Shown: one piece after another, positions 47,293-58,376 of the stretch | Layout of the letters: each line of letters begins with the position of its first letter | How positions within the stretch are numbered: position 1 is the stretch's first letter | Assembly: GCA_021464415.1 (NCBI GenBank) | Contig: CM038465.1 | Coordinates: forward strand, 81,130,919-81,194,918 | Length of the DNA: 64,000 nucleotides | Reading direction: 5' to 3' | Origin: Lonicera japonica | Lineage: Eukaryota; Streptophyta; Magnoliopsida; Dipsacales; Caprifoliaceae | Notes under the pieces: generated by a model | What the model was told of the DNA's origin: nothing | The model's input: only the letters and a program-made list of their open reading frames with translations | The model's database searches: none | Position numbers and translations under genes: made by a program

Positions 47293-49551
47293 ATGGTCGA
47301 TATTGGATTTTGTAAGAATGGTGAATCATCTTTGCTTGTTAGAATTAATTGGAATGGCCAGGGTTTCTTGTTTCCATTGAATTCGAGTATGGGATATAGT
47401 TTGTTTTGCGAGGAAGTATGTCGTCAATATAATTTCCATCGAAATGAGACCATTCAGCTAAAATACTCACTGCCATGTTGTGATGTGTGCTTTCTAGATA
47501 GTGAAGTCGACTTTCAGATGTTTTTTTACCAAGATATATAAAATGAATCACGTTAAGATTTCAGTTTCAAAAGAGAATGAAAACTTAAGCATTACAACCA
47601 CTAGTTTTGGGCATGGTAATTGCACCACCGAGGAAGAGATTTTTTGGGCTTGCCGTACATGTCTGAACATGAGAATCAGTTTTTATTTAATGAGTGGTGT
47701 CATTATATTGAGTATGTTGGTCAGAAGTTTAGTGGCGGTGTAGCTAGTTTTTGAGAGAAACTGAAAATGTACCCCGTGGCAATTAGGTTTAAGTATGCTT
47801 TACATAAGAATGATGTTGTTCATGTCCATGCAATATGTGAGAATATTGGAAGAGATGAGGGTACAAAAAAATGCAATTGGTACATTAAAGGGGCTGAATT
47901 TTCGTGCAATGGATTCTTTTATATTAACAAAATGGATCTTGTGCACACTTGCACAGGTGTCAAAAGCATTCGATGTTGAACTCCGATGTGGTATCTCGCT
48001 TTATTGAGTCAGACATTATGTATAATATGTCGATGCGATCGAAGAAAATAATGAACAAATTCAAGTTGATTTACGGATTCGATATCACCTATAAGGTTGC
48101 CTTGAAGGCAAATGAGAAGGCAAGGAATAGGCTCTGCAGTAATGATGTTGATTCTTTCAACAAGTTAACTTGGTACAAGGAAGTTGTGTTAGAGACAAAT
48201 TTTCCGGGGTCTTATTTTGAGCTGGAAGTTGATGCGTCCATGAGTCAGTTTAAAAGGCTATTTTTAGCTTATGGAGGGTGCGTCTATAGGTTCAAGTTAT
48301 GTCTCCCATATGCTATATGTTGATGGGACTTTTGGCAAAAGTGTATACAAGGGTTAGGTTCTTGCTGCAACTGGAAGGAATGGGAATAAAGGTAAATCAC
48401 TGCACTTAGTAATTAATATTACCTACACCAGTAATCTACGTTACCTACACCATGAATTTGATATTTTTTCATCAATGTTTTAATTTGTGCAGGCATGTTT
48501 TCACTTGTCATTTGTGTGTGTGATTCTGAAAGTGAAGATAATTGGTACTTCTTTTTCTGGAACTTAAGGAATGTGCTCGAACGTCAACGAAGAGTCATTA
48601 AGTTCATTAGCGATCGTGGTGTTGGATTGTTGAGTGCATTTGACAAAGTCTTCCTTGTTAATCCTCATTTGTATTGTTACAAGCATCTGACGTTTAACCT
48701 TGCCAAGATGTACGCAGGTCAAGGTAATTATGTTGCTTTTGACAAGATTAGGACATATTTTTTCAAGTTAGCATACTCTTATAGCGAAAAGGAATACTGG
48801 TTTAACCTTAGATTGTTAAGAGATGAGAATCACGCTGAGATTATCGATTCATTTATTTTTGAAATTTTCGTTGAACATTGGTGCTGTGCATTTTTCAAAG
48901 AATGCCGGTTTGAGATAATGGCGAATGGCATTGCCGAGTCATTCAATAGTTGGATTAGCGTTGAGCGATTAATGCCAGTATATTGTCTGCTGGAATAAAC
49001 GAGGTTAAAACAAATGGAGATGAATTGTAAGAGGAGAGCTGAGTCTGTGTTGTGGATAACCAAACTCACACCGAAAATTAAGGAAAACCTGAAAATATAG
49101 ATGAAAAAGTTTTATAGATTCAGTGTTCATAATTCTTCCCCTGGTGTGTATGAGGTAAGAGTTGAATTTTCATATTTAGTAGACCTGAATGTGCACACAT
49201 GTTCTTGTTTTAAATGGTAGATCAATTGCTTCATTTGCCCTCATGCTCTTGCTGCCATACAGAAATATCTGAACGGGGATGTTTACAAGTTTGTTGACTA
49301 CGTATTTCACGCCGATTCATTCAGGAAGTCGTACAGTTTTCCCATTTATCCAATCAAGCAATGTGGATGAGTCTACCTCAGAGGCTACAGCCGGCTACAT
49401 CTTTCCTCCCACTGTAAAGAGGCCACTCGGCAGACGTAGGAGCAAGAGGATGAAGTCAAGCGGAGAGTACGAGAAGAAGCCCATTACTTGCGGATGCTGT
49501 CATAAGAAGGGCAACAATAACATATTTACTTGTACAAAGGCTATTGACTAG
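47293..49551 (+). pseudogene. MuDR-type Mutator transposase (broken)
   Basis: Domains lie in several frames. N-terminal PB1-like region with LLVRINWNGQGF (47338). MuDR N-terminal zinc region CNWYIKGAEF...FFYINKMDLVHTC (about 47872-47957). Then LTWYKEVVLETNFPGSYFEL (about 48166) and the DDE core: LYVDGTFGKSVYKG ends at a TAG (about 48310-48356), and FISDRGVGLLSAF (48603) with NGIAESFNSWI (48924) follow. A SWIM zinc finger, CSCFKW then CPHAL (about 49204-49250), has a stop inside. The basic tail KRPLGRRRSKRMK and CGCCHKKGNNNIFTC, a zinc knuckle, end at 49551. An intron 48391-48492 (GTAAAT...TGTGCAG) precedes MFSLVICVCD and holds an AGTAAT unit. Frameshifts occur near 47560, 47955, 48300 and 49310. 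Transposase acts in the nucleus on its TIRs; this copy cannot. Confidence 0.87.
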
Positions 49552-49756
49552 CATCATCAGGTCTATTGGATTGTATTTGTTAGTCATTGTAGAGCGATAA
49601 GTTAGATTGTAGGTGTTACGAATCTTTAATAATGAAACTAGTTAAATTATTTTTGCAGCTTGTATTTGTTTTCATGCATCATATCATGTAACCAACTTTT
49701 TTTTATTAATTTGAATTTTTGTATGCTATTTACCATATTTAAAACAATGCAATTTT

Positions 49757-50345
49757 CAGAATTACTGGGGCCAGTAATCCAATTTGCTGGTGCAGTAATC
49801 CAAGTTGTTGGTGCAGTAATCCAAGTTGTTGGTGCAATAATGGATTACTGGAGCCAGTAATCCAATTTGCTCTAGGGGCAGTAATCTAATTTAATGGGAA
49901 AATAATGGATTACTGGGTTCAATAATCTAAGTTCATAAGAAAGTGATGGATTACTGGCCCAAGTAATCCAAATTATTGGAGCCATTAATACAAGTTGCCG
50001 GTGCAGTGATGGATTACTGTAGACAGTAATACAAGTTGTTGGTGCAGTAATGAATTGCTGGGGCCAGTAATTCAGATTACTGAGATCAGTAATCCAATTT
50101 GCTGGGGCAGTAATGGATTACTGGGGCCAGTAATGCAAGTTCATGTGAAAGTAATGGATTACTGGCCCGAGTAATAGAAGTTGCTGGTATAGTAATGGAT
50201 TACTGGGGCCAGTAATCCAATTTTCTGGGGCAGTAATGGATTATTGGGGCCAGTGATCCAAATTACTGGATATTACTAGGGGCAGTAATCCATTGGATCA
50301 CACCAAAAAGAAATAGATTATTGGGGCTAGTAATCCCTTGCAAAT
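49757..50345. repeat. AGTAAT palindromic array B
   Basis: About 25 units of the GCCAGTAATCCAAGTTGCTG / TGGATTACTGGGG kind. It separates the 3' ends of the convergent transposase and Ulp1-type genes. Confidence 0.9.
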
Positions 50346-51594
50346 GAACAAAAAATGAAAGGAATATGAACAAAGTAATTCATTGTAGTTAAACAAATAT
50401 TATTCGTCACTAGAAAGAAAGGGAATTGTTCATAAATTTCAAAAATTATTCATTACGAAAAAATTATTCACAATTATTTATACCATTATCCACAATCATT
50501 TATACTATTAAACCTCACACATATTATTACCATGGTTCATTTCGATGTTCTAAGGGTTCTGAATTTGTCGAGTATAGTTTGCTTAAAAAGTATCCACCCT
50601 TTTGGGACAGTTTCTTCAAGTTTATCAAGCAATCCACGAAGTGAAGCATAAATCCACCATAATCCGGCCTGAAAACCAAAAATTATTTAATTATTGTGCC
50701 ACAATATCATTTACTAAAAATTTATAATCAATAAGCTATAAATATCTGAGCTACTTACGATCCCGGCTTTTGTTGCGGGCAATCAACGTCATCGAAAAAT
50801 TTGTATGCCTCAAAATTTAAATTTTGTTTGATGATCATCCTCGTTGTTTTCTTTTCATCGTTGGTCATCTCTTTATGTCTTATTTTGGGCCGTTTGCATT
50901 TCGATCATACACCTGCTTGTGGTACCTCTAAGGATCTTGGCTCGCTTGAGTTGCGAACCGGCCGTCAAGCCAGATGTCTTGCATCCACTGCTTAATATGG
51001 TTGGCCTTTTTTATTTTAACAAGGGCAAGGTAAATATATAAAGTCAAGTATTAATCTTGAAAACATATAATTTGGCAATATATATACTTAATATTTTTAT
51101 TGCCTTACCACTGTTTGTGCCTTTTTGTCCATTTGTCATCGTTGGACTTTTTACCCTTTATAGGTAGACTAGAGTTCATGTGAGTTATTCTCTTCCTCTC
51201 GTGCTTTATGTAAAGAATGGTGAAATGGTTACTCGTCTTGTGATGCAATGGAATCAAAATTTTGCTGCGGGTGAATATTTTCCATAGAGGTTCATACAGG
51301 AGTGTTGCAATATCCATCTCATTTCCATTGAAGTCAGAGCCGGACGCATCAATCTTTTCGGTGTGTGTAATACAGTAAAACTGTAAACAGAATTGCAGAA
51401 AGTTAACATGAATTATGGCGATGTAAATCTTTGTGTGGGGTAATTTTTTTTTTATCGGGGATTTACTTACCGAAGCTTTCCAAGTCAATTAAACTAATTT
51501 TGTCCTTTTTTTGTTGTATCTTTTGCTTTATTATGGCAATGTACTACTGCACAACCTGCAATATTTTGTACATGCATTTAAGCGGCTAGAGAAT

Positions 51595-52365
51595 GTATAA
51601 GTAATCTGAATTGTTACGGCAGTAATGTATTACTGGGTCCAGTAATGAATTACTGGGTCCAGTGATCCAAATATCTAGGGGCAGTAATGAATTATTGATG
51701 TCAATAATCCTGATTACTAGGGGCAAGTAATCCATTACCAACACCAGTAATCAAGATTAATAGGGCCAGTAATTCAAATTATTGGGACTAGTAATCTAAA
51801 TTAATAAAGCAGTAATAGATTACTGGTGCCATTAATCCAAATTACCGGGGCCAGTAATCAAAATTATTGGGGCCAGTAATCCATATAGTTTTGGGCAGTA
51901 ATGAATTACCGCTGTCAGTAATCTGGATTACTGGGGGCAGTAATCCATTATCAACACTAGTAATCAGGATTAATGGGGACAGTAATCCAAATCGCTGGGG
52001 CAGTAATAAATTACTGGGGCCAGTAATTTGGATTACTGGGGTTAGTAATCAAAATTACTGAGTCCATTAATCCATATAGCTTAAGACAGCAATGAATTAC
52101 TGATGTCCGTAATCGGGATTACTGGGGATAATAATCCATTATCAACACCAGTAATTCAAGATTACTGGGGCCAGATGATCTAAATTGATAAGGCAGTAAT
52201 CAAGATTACTAGGGACCAGTAATTTGGATTACTGGGGCAAGTAATAGATTATTTAGGCAATTAATCCAAATTACTGGGGCTAGTAATCAAAATTACTAGG
52301 CCCAGTAATCCAAATTAGCACATACACTAATCGAAATTAACACAGACAGTAATCCAAATTATTCA
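51595..52365. repeat. AGTAAT palindromic array C (intronic)
   Basis: The largest block, about 35 units. It lies between the peptidase exons and the charged exon of the Ulp1-type gene. Confidence 0.9.
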
Positions 52366-53484
52366 ATTGCTTCTTACATCTTTATCCAAATCTCTATTAT
52401 CAAATATTTTTTTTTTATCATAATTGTCTCTATAATAGGCCCGAATGCGTCATTCCTGCTTAGTAGATATCGATGTTAGGAGAACAAATTAAAATCAATT
52501 AGTATGCTTTTGTTAATTAGTTTTACAATTAGAACTTGTGGATAAAAATATGTATTTATATTTTCGAGCTGAAAAAAGTGTGATAGTGCCCTTGAATCTC
52601 CAAGTCCAGGGTCTGCCAGGTGTCCTTTGTGCAGTCGACCCCCTTGATATGTAATGATTATTGTTTGGGTTCATGGGCATTTGCTTTCTTATGCGGCCTG
52701 CAAATTGCAGAAGGAGTATCATACCCCCACTCACTATCATTCGTCCTTGTTGTAACCCTGTTATGTACCTTGACATTCTTCTCGATTGAATGCGGGGGTA
52801 GTAACGAAATGTCCTTTTTTTCAAGGGCCACCTCTCGACCAATCTGATTAACGACGTCGTCAACCACAGCTAATGCTAATGCTTTATTTAAAAGCCTTTC
52901 CCAAGCTTCGTCCCTCTCCTCGACAACCTCCTCCTCCCCTTTTCCTAGCACGTGTTCTTCCCTTCTTCCAACCTTTTTCAGTTTTAACTTTTTTATACAT
53001 TTTCCTCCTCCATAAGGCCGGCTGCACGTTTGTCCCAACGTCGTGGTAAAGCACCAGAGTTATCTTGGCAAAATTTTTTTTCATTTGCTGCACGTTCGAT
53101 GTATCATCAACCATATTATCCCAAATTGGAGTAGGTGGAATTGGATAATTTTGGTCTCTAGGAATTATAGGTGTTGTGACATGCGGTTGAGCTTTTGCCT
53201 CCTTTTAGATTGGCGCTTTAGCAGCTTAATTGTTTTATTTGACGCTGCTATAGTTTTGATCATTTTTATGGTGAGGGTACGAACCGTTTGTTGATATTTC
53301 ATTAGAGCTGGCTTTTGTAGTTCCACATTGATGTTATTGTCGATAAGTCGAGACAACTCCGCGACAACATTATCCATAATTTGCACCTCATTTTTCATCA
53401 TCTCCTTGCTTATTTTTTTGTGGGACATGAAATCAAAGATAAAACATAACATGTAATGAGAATCACCAGCCTATGTGTAACATC

Positions 53485-53672
53485 AAAGGATTACTGGGGC
53501 CAGCAATCTGGTTGCTGGGGTCAGTAATCCAAATACTAGTCCCAGTAATCCTGATTACTGCTCCCCTAGTAATCGAGATTACTGAGGTCAGTTATCCAAA
53601 TTACTGTGGCCAATAATCCAAATTACTAAAAAAAGTAATCCTGATTATTGGGAGAAGTGATCCACTAATTAC
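53485..53672. repeat. AGTAAT palindromic array D
   Basis: About nine units upstream of the coiled-coil exon on the minus strand, probably intronic. Confidence 0.88.
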
Positions 53673-53699
53673 TAGAAAAGAAACCTATATTTCATGCAA

Positions 53700-55600
53700 A
53701 ATATTTATTAATTTTGGCAGCTCTAATGATTCATCCTCATCATTTTTCTTTAGTCGAATCAAGATTACAAAAAAAAACCTTATCTGCAAAAATCTAATTA
53801 GGTATACTAAAGTGAAAAAATAAGGGGTCAATCCAAATCTCGGGGAAAGGAATTGAAAATTATAGAAAAAAATTTAAGATTGCCAAATTAAAATCAATTT
53901 TAATTTTGGAAAGTCTTTTTTTTTTCTTTTTTTTTTAAAATTAAAATTAAAATTAAAATTAAAATTAAAATTAAAATTAAAATTAAAATTAAAATTAAAA
54001 TTAAAATTAAAGAATAACTATAGCAATTCACAAGAGAGATTAATCAAATATTGAGAGAAATCAAGGGTTAAGAATCCACCACCAATTCCTTAAATTTAAC
54101 TATTTCATTACTGCATGTATATACCCAAGATAAAATAGAAATTCTAATTTACTTAAATACTTAGGAGTCACCTATGGTATGTAGCATGATCTTAATATTC
54201 AAGTAAACTAGTAATTTCGAGATATAACCTTAAAACCAATTTTTATCTTTTAAATCTTTTGTAAAATTCAGTTTTCTTCTTTCATAAAAATAATAACATG
54301 GATTAAAGTAAGCTTCCAATGAATCGCCACTTAAGGAAAACACAAAGGTTCAACACCCATCCATATTAACAATTAAAGTTTAGAAGAGAATTTAATGATT
54401 AAAATTAACTCAAGAAAATTATATGGTGTGTAGTTTGTTTCTCAAATCAATAATCACACTAAATTAGATTGCCTCTTTTGGAGGTCAATTAAAAGAATTT
54501 TTTAATTAAATTAAGCACATGGATACTACATGCAATAATATAAGTTAAATTAAATATTAGGGTTTTATCTCTCCCCTTAAAAGGAGATTAGCCTTCCATC
54601 ATAAATATTGAACAAAAGAATGATATTAAATAAAATTTCATTGCTCAATTAAAATATTAATCTCAATATCAAAGAGGAACTTAGAAAATAATAATGAAAA
54701 TTGCAATAAATAAAACTCTCCTTTGAAATTTAGAACTCCGGTTGAATAATTCTTCAGGCGGTGGTGCGCTCTCTCTATCTCTTCACAAGTTTAATTATCT
54801 CTTGTGGTTGTGTGTTTAGAATGGGGGCTAAGGGCCTTTATTTATAGGTGTAAGGATTAGGGTTTTAGGTAAGAAATATGGAAGGCTTACAAAATGAATT
54901 AATTTAAATGAAGTGGAGAGCAAGAAAGTTAATTTTAGGAATGGAAAAGTGCTTGATAAGGATAAATGAGATAATATGCTTAGTTGATGGGATGACTAAA
55001 AAAATGGGCTATTGGAGAATGTTTAAGTGGGCTTCCATTATGGATAATGAGATAAATGGTTTAGGAAAGGGCCCGTAAGAGATAAATACAACTACTCATT
55101 TTCGCAGCTGTGCGCAGGCAGTAGGTTTAGGGGATTTTTTCACCTATCAAGATGCTAGAATCTGAAGATCATCAAAACACAAAAGTTGTAGCCCTTTGAG
55201 TCTTCTTTCCAACCACATATAGCACGCAAAATTCTGAGTTTTGAGCGCAAAGTGATGATCAAAATACCGAACTATCACCTAAATGATCAAAAGCAGTTTT
55301 TTCGCGCACTTAAATATTAATGCACTTCTCTTGGATTTAGACTTTCACACCTCTTAAAACATGATCAATCATCAATTTCAAGATTGCCTAACCACTGGAA
55401 CAATTGCCATTGCTTTTTGACACATCTTTGCTGCATTATTAGTTAAATTTGGCACAAAATTGCGCTCTTTTTACTTTTCAGTTATAAAGCAAACAAAAGA
55501 TGATATTAGCACAGTTTAGGAAATAATAATGGATTACCAAGAAGATTTTGGTGTATAAAATATGGCATTTTTGAGTGTTTATCACTCAACGTCGGAATCA
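53700..55600. other. Unclassified AT-rich insertion, possibly an LTR
   Basis: Lies between exon-like pieces of the Ulp1-type gene (minus-strand KNDEDESLELPKLI at about 53735-53700; KGKREQRNEEKTGKDKIDSD at about 55655-55590). On the minus strand it starts TGATAAACACTCAAAAATGC after the exon sequence, which looks like a retrotransposon LTR start. I found no partner LTR, clean CA end or target duplication. Confidence 0.4.
53928..54010. repeat. (TTAAAA)n microsatellite
   Basis: Twelve to thirteen nearly perfect six-base repeats. Confidence 0.95.
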
Positions 55601-55784
55601 ATCTTATCCTTGCCAGTTTTTTCTTCATTTCTCTGCTCCCTTTTTCCTTTTGCTATTCCGCTTTCAAATGCTTGTGCGGATAACTAAAATGGGACACTGG
55701 CCAAGGTCGCCGATTACTAGTTCCTGAATCACATAAGTACAATTGATTATATTCTTTTTATCTTAAATGCATACAAATATAGGT

Positions 55785-56150
55785 GATGTTTGGTGGATGT
55801 TTTGAGTTGAGTTTTTAAAATATGGTGTTTAGTAGAATTTGGAAGTATGTTGAAAAGTGAATTTGGTTTTTGTTTAAGTTTTTTTCAACTAACTAAAAAA
55901 TCTCATAAAAAAATTTTCAAAAAATAGTCACAATGGATCTTATTTTATAGATCTCGACGAGTATATTTTAAATATATTTTTTTATTTAATTTTGATTTTT
56001 GAATTTAAAGTTATGGTGTTTTAAGAAAAAAATTAAAGAGAGAGAAAGTAAAGTGAAATAAATTTTGGGAAATGTAAAAGTAGAGTTAATTTTGAGTTGA
56101 GTTTTTAAAATTTGGGAAAAAAAAACCTAGATACCAAATAGGCCCATAGT
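55785..56150 (+). repeat. MITE-like repeat family, copy B
   Basis: Shorter copy of 45690-46160. Ends are inverted: left TGTTTTGAGTTGAGTTTTTA; right, reverse-complemented, has TTTTAAAAACTCAACTCAAA after a C-rich tip. Target duplication not fixed. Confidence 0.78.
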
Positions 56151-57094
56151 GTTTATATCAACGCATAAGTTACCTATAAGATGTTGGGGTTTGTCTCTAA
56201 GGGCCTTCACGTCAAATATGTCTCTAATGTTTCCATGCCACGAAATGTGGCGTGCCGATTAGACGATTCTTCTGACAGCAGCACTCTAACTTTCGTGCTC
56301 TCCAGAAACCAATATTGCACCAACAACGTGCATTCCGTTGAGTGTGCTTGGTTTATCTTTGTTGTACTTCTTGAAGCCAGTGAACAAGAAGTCTATAATC
56401 GAGTTCGCCCAGTCATAGTTGTTCACATTATCGATGTCGATGCATACGTTGACCAGATCCCATGTAAGATTAATCCGGGTTCTGTTGAAGAAGAATGTTG
56501 AGAATAAATACGTCAGCATAGTCGATGCAATCTCTTTTGGATCGGCTCTTTTTTCTTTTTGTAACTCAGATGGGAGCAAATTCTTTACATCGGTACGAGA
56601 ATGCCCTATTATTTCCCTGTAATTTGGGAACAGGTTGGCTGCCTGTTCCTTCCTACCCTCTAATCTAGTAACGGGTATAATTTTTAATCCTTCAGTTGGC
56701 AAGTGAAACAAGACCATCAAGAACTCTGCGGTCAAGTCCAAATGTAAACTGCCAAAGGACCACACTATTCCGGTCTTTATCATAAGGCATCACGAAAGCA
56801 TTCGCAGCATAAGGCCGAAATTTGTCCCGTTCAGAATCTCCTACATGTTTCAGTCGAGATGGCTTTTCGATATTGATTTACCAACTCGGCAAAGGCCAAT
56901 ATTGTGCATCTCTGGGGAAGATACCTTTTGGGCTTGGCTACCTCTGTTTTCGATGGTTTTGTCTGCTTTCTTTTGTTTATTCAGTTTGCCTTTTTTGGCA
57001 GAACCAGTGGGCTTGGCCTTTGAGTTCGGTAATGTTTGTTTAGGCATAGCCGCAGCTGTCCCATCCAATTCGGTGGTGGCCTTTTTTTGGCTGA

Positions 57095-57380
57095 ACCGGT
57101 AATCCGGATTACTGGGGCAAGTAATCAGGATTACTACGGCCATTAATCCAAGTTACTGGCCCAGTAAATTAGGATTACTAGGGTTAGTAATCCAAGTTAC
57201 TGGACCAGTAATTAGGATTACTATGGTCAAGTAATGCAAATTACTGAGACCATTAATCCCCATTACTGGGGCCAGTACTGGCCCCAATAATATAATTTAA
57301 CATCATTGATTTTGGTTTAGTGAATGGTAACCAGGATTACTACCCCCAGTAATTTATATTACTGGGGCAAATAATTCAAA
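57095..57380. repeat. AGTAAT palindromic array E
   Basis: Contains the unique words ACATCATTGATTTTGG and GTAACCAGGATTACT that also occur, in the same order and orientation, in array A. Contiguous with array F before the hAT-like insertion. Confidence 0.9.
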
Positions 57381-57382
57381 TT

Positions 57383-58155
57383 CTGTGAAGCACGGGTACT
57401 TTATTTTTTTTTGGGTACCCGTTTGGAACACGGCTCTGGTACGGGTATGGGTGGGACAGGGCTGGGACACGGCACGTGGCGTGTCCAATAAAAATAATAT
57501 TAAAATTTGTTAGACACGACTAAAACGGGTGTGGGTACGGGTACGGGTGGGATGAAAAAAATAAAAATTAAGGGGTCAATTTACAATTTGCAATGAACTT
57601 TGTGGGTTTTGTTTAATTAATTTTATAAATAGTATATTAAGTTATTAAGAGATGAGATATCCCAAATATCAATCGACAAAAAATTAGGTCACGCTCAAAC
57701 CATTCTCATATCTTTCTTCTCTTCTCAACGGCCCTATCATCGTCGTCAAGTTCTCGCCGTCCAGTCCTCGCCGTCGAGTCTTTCTCACTCACGGCCTAGA
57801 CTCGTCGTCGACATTCTCTCTTATACTCTTCTCATTCACAGCGGTTCGATTCTGCTTCGTCAGTCTTCTACTCTTCTCACTCACGGCCTGGGCTCGTCGT
57901 GGACCTTTTATTTGATACAATCATTTCTCTTGTGGATATGACTTGTTTATTTTAAGTGATGTTAAATTTTATTTGTTTGTAGTGTTCTTTGGATATGAGT
58001 TTACATAATGCATATTATTATATAAATATATTTATTTATTTATTTATTAAACGTGTCTCTCGCCGTATCCGTGTCCAAGTTTTTTAAGATTTGCCGTATC
58101 CGTACCTCGTACCGGTACCGGGTACGACACCCGTACCTGTGTCTGTGCTTTATAG
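57383..58155. mobile_element. hAT-like insertion, 773 bp, within an AGTAAT array
   Basis: Perfect 8-bp target duplication TTCAAATT at 57375-57382 and 58156-58163. Inverted ends: CTGTGAAGCACGGG on the left; CTATAAAGCACAGA on the right after reverse complement. The subterminal parts are rich in ACGGGTACGGGTA-type words, inverted at the other end (TACCCGTACC-type). The paralogous array A carries the uninterrupted sequence (AATCCAAATTACTTCATTG), which acts as the empty site. No transposase inside. Confidence 0.85.
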
Positions 58156-58179
58156 TTCAAATTACTTCATTGTTGCAGT

Positions 58180-58376
58180 AGTTTATCAGATAACCGAATT
58201 ATTAAGGCTAGTAATCCAAATTGCTTGGGCAGTAATAAATTACTAGAGTCAGTAATCCAAATTACTGGGGCACAGTAATCCTATTATTGGGGCAAGTAAT
58301 TAGTTTTACTGGTCTCAGTAATCCAAATTACTAGAGATTACTGGCCCCAGTAATTTGGATTACTGACTCCAGTAGT
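58180..58376. repeat. AGTAAT palindromic array F
   Basis: Continuation of array E after the insertion. Begins with GCAGTAGTTTATCAGATAAC just upstream, a unique word shared with array A. Confidence 0.9.

Larger units (their letters stand above)
50527..57140 (-). pseudogene. DUF1985 / Ulp1-like SUMO-protease gene of the Mutator element (broken)
   Basis: From the 5' end on the minus strand: Lys-rich stretch (57143-56850); DUF1985-like region (56783-56286) with TWDLVNVCIDIDNVNNYDWA; coiled-coil-like exon (about 53452-53165); charged exon (53038-52658); then the Ulp1 C48 peptidase part. Exon 51380-51105 has ILIPLHHKTSNHFTILYIKH, where the His corresponds to the catalytic His. The exon ending at 50759 has DDVDCPQQKPG, and the last exon 50668-50527 has PDYGGFMLHFVDCL. 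Ulp1 enzymes have Cys in the D-C-G motif; here it is Tyr, so the protease is inactive. In-frame stops are present. Arrays C and D lie in its introns. Ulp1 proteases cut SUMO from proteins; why Mutator elements carry them is not known. Confidence 0.75.
46785..58376. mobile_element. Large decayed Mutator element with transposase, Ulp1-type gene and palindromic arrays
   Basis: A MuDR-type transposase pseudogene (47293-49551, plus) faces a DUF1985/Ulp1-protease pseudogene (about 57140-50527, minus). Mutator elements carrying Ulp1-like protease genes are known in plants (Kaonashi/KI-MULE type; Arabidopsis foldback elements also carry related genes). Six blocks of CCAGTAATCCAAATTACTGG-like units sit at the edges, between the two genes and within introns. 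Left (46785-47010) and right (57293-58345) blocks match in the same orientation. Later insertions are a hAT-like element (57383-58155), a MITE-like repeat (55785-56150) and an unclassified AT-rich segment (53700-55600). The true ends and target duplication were not determined. Confidence 0.75.

Noticed and set aside
46840..58376. CRISPR-like array
   Set aside because: Units are irregular near-palindromes without unique spacers of constant length, in a plant transposon. They are minisatellite-like arrays.
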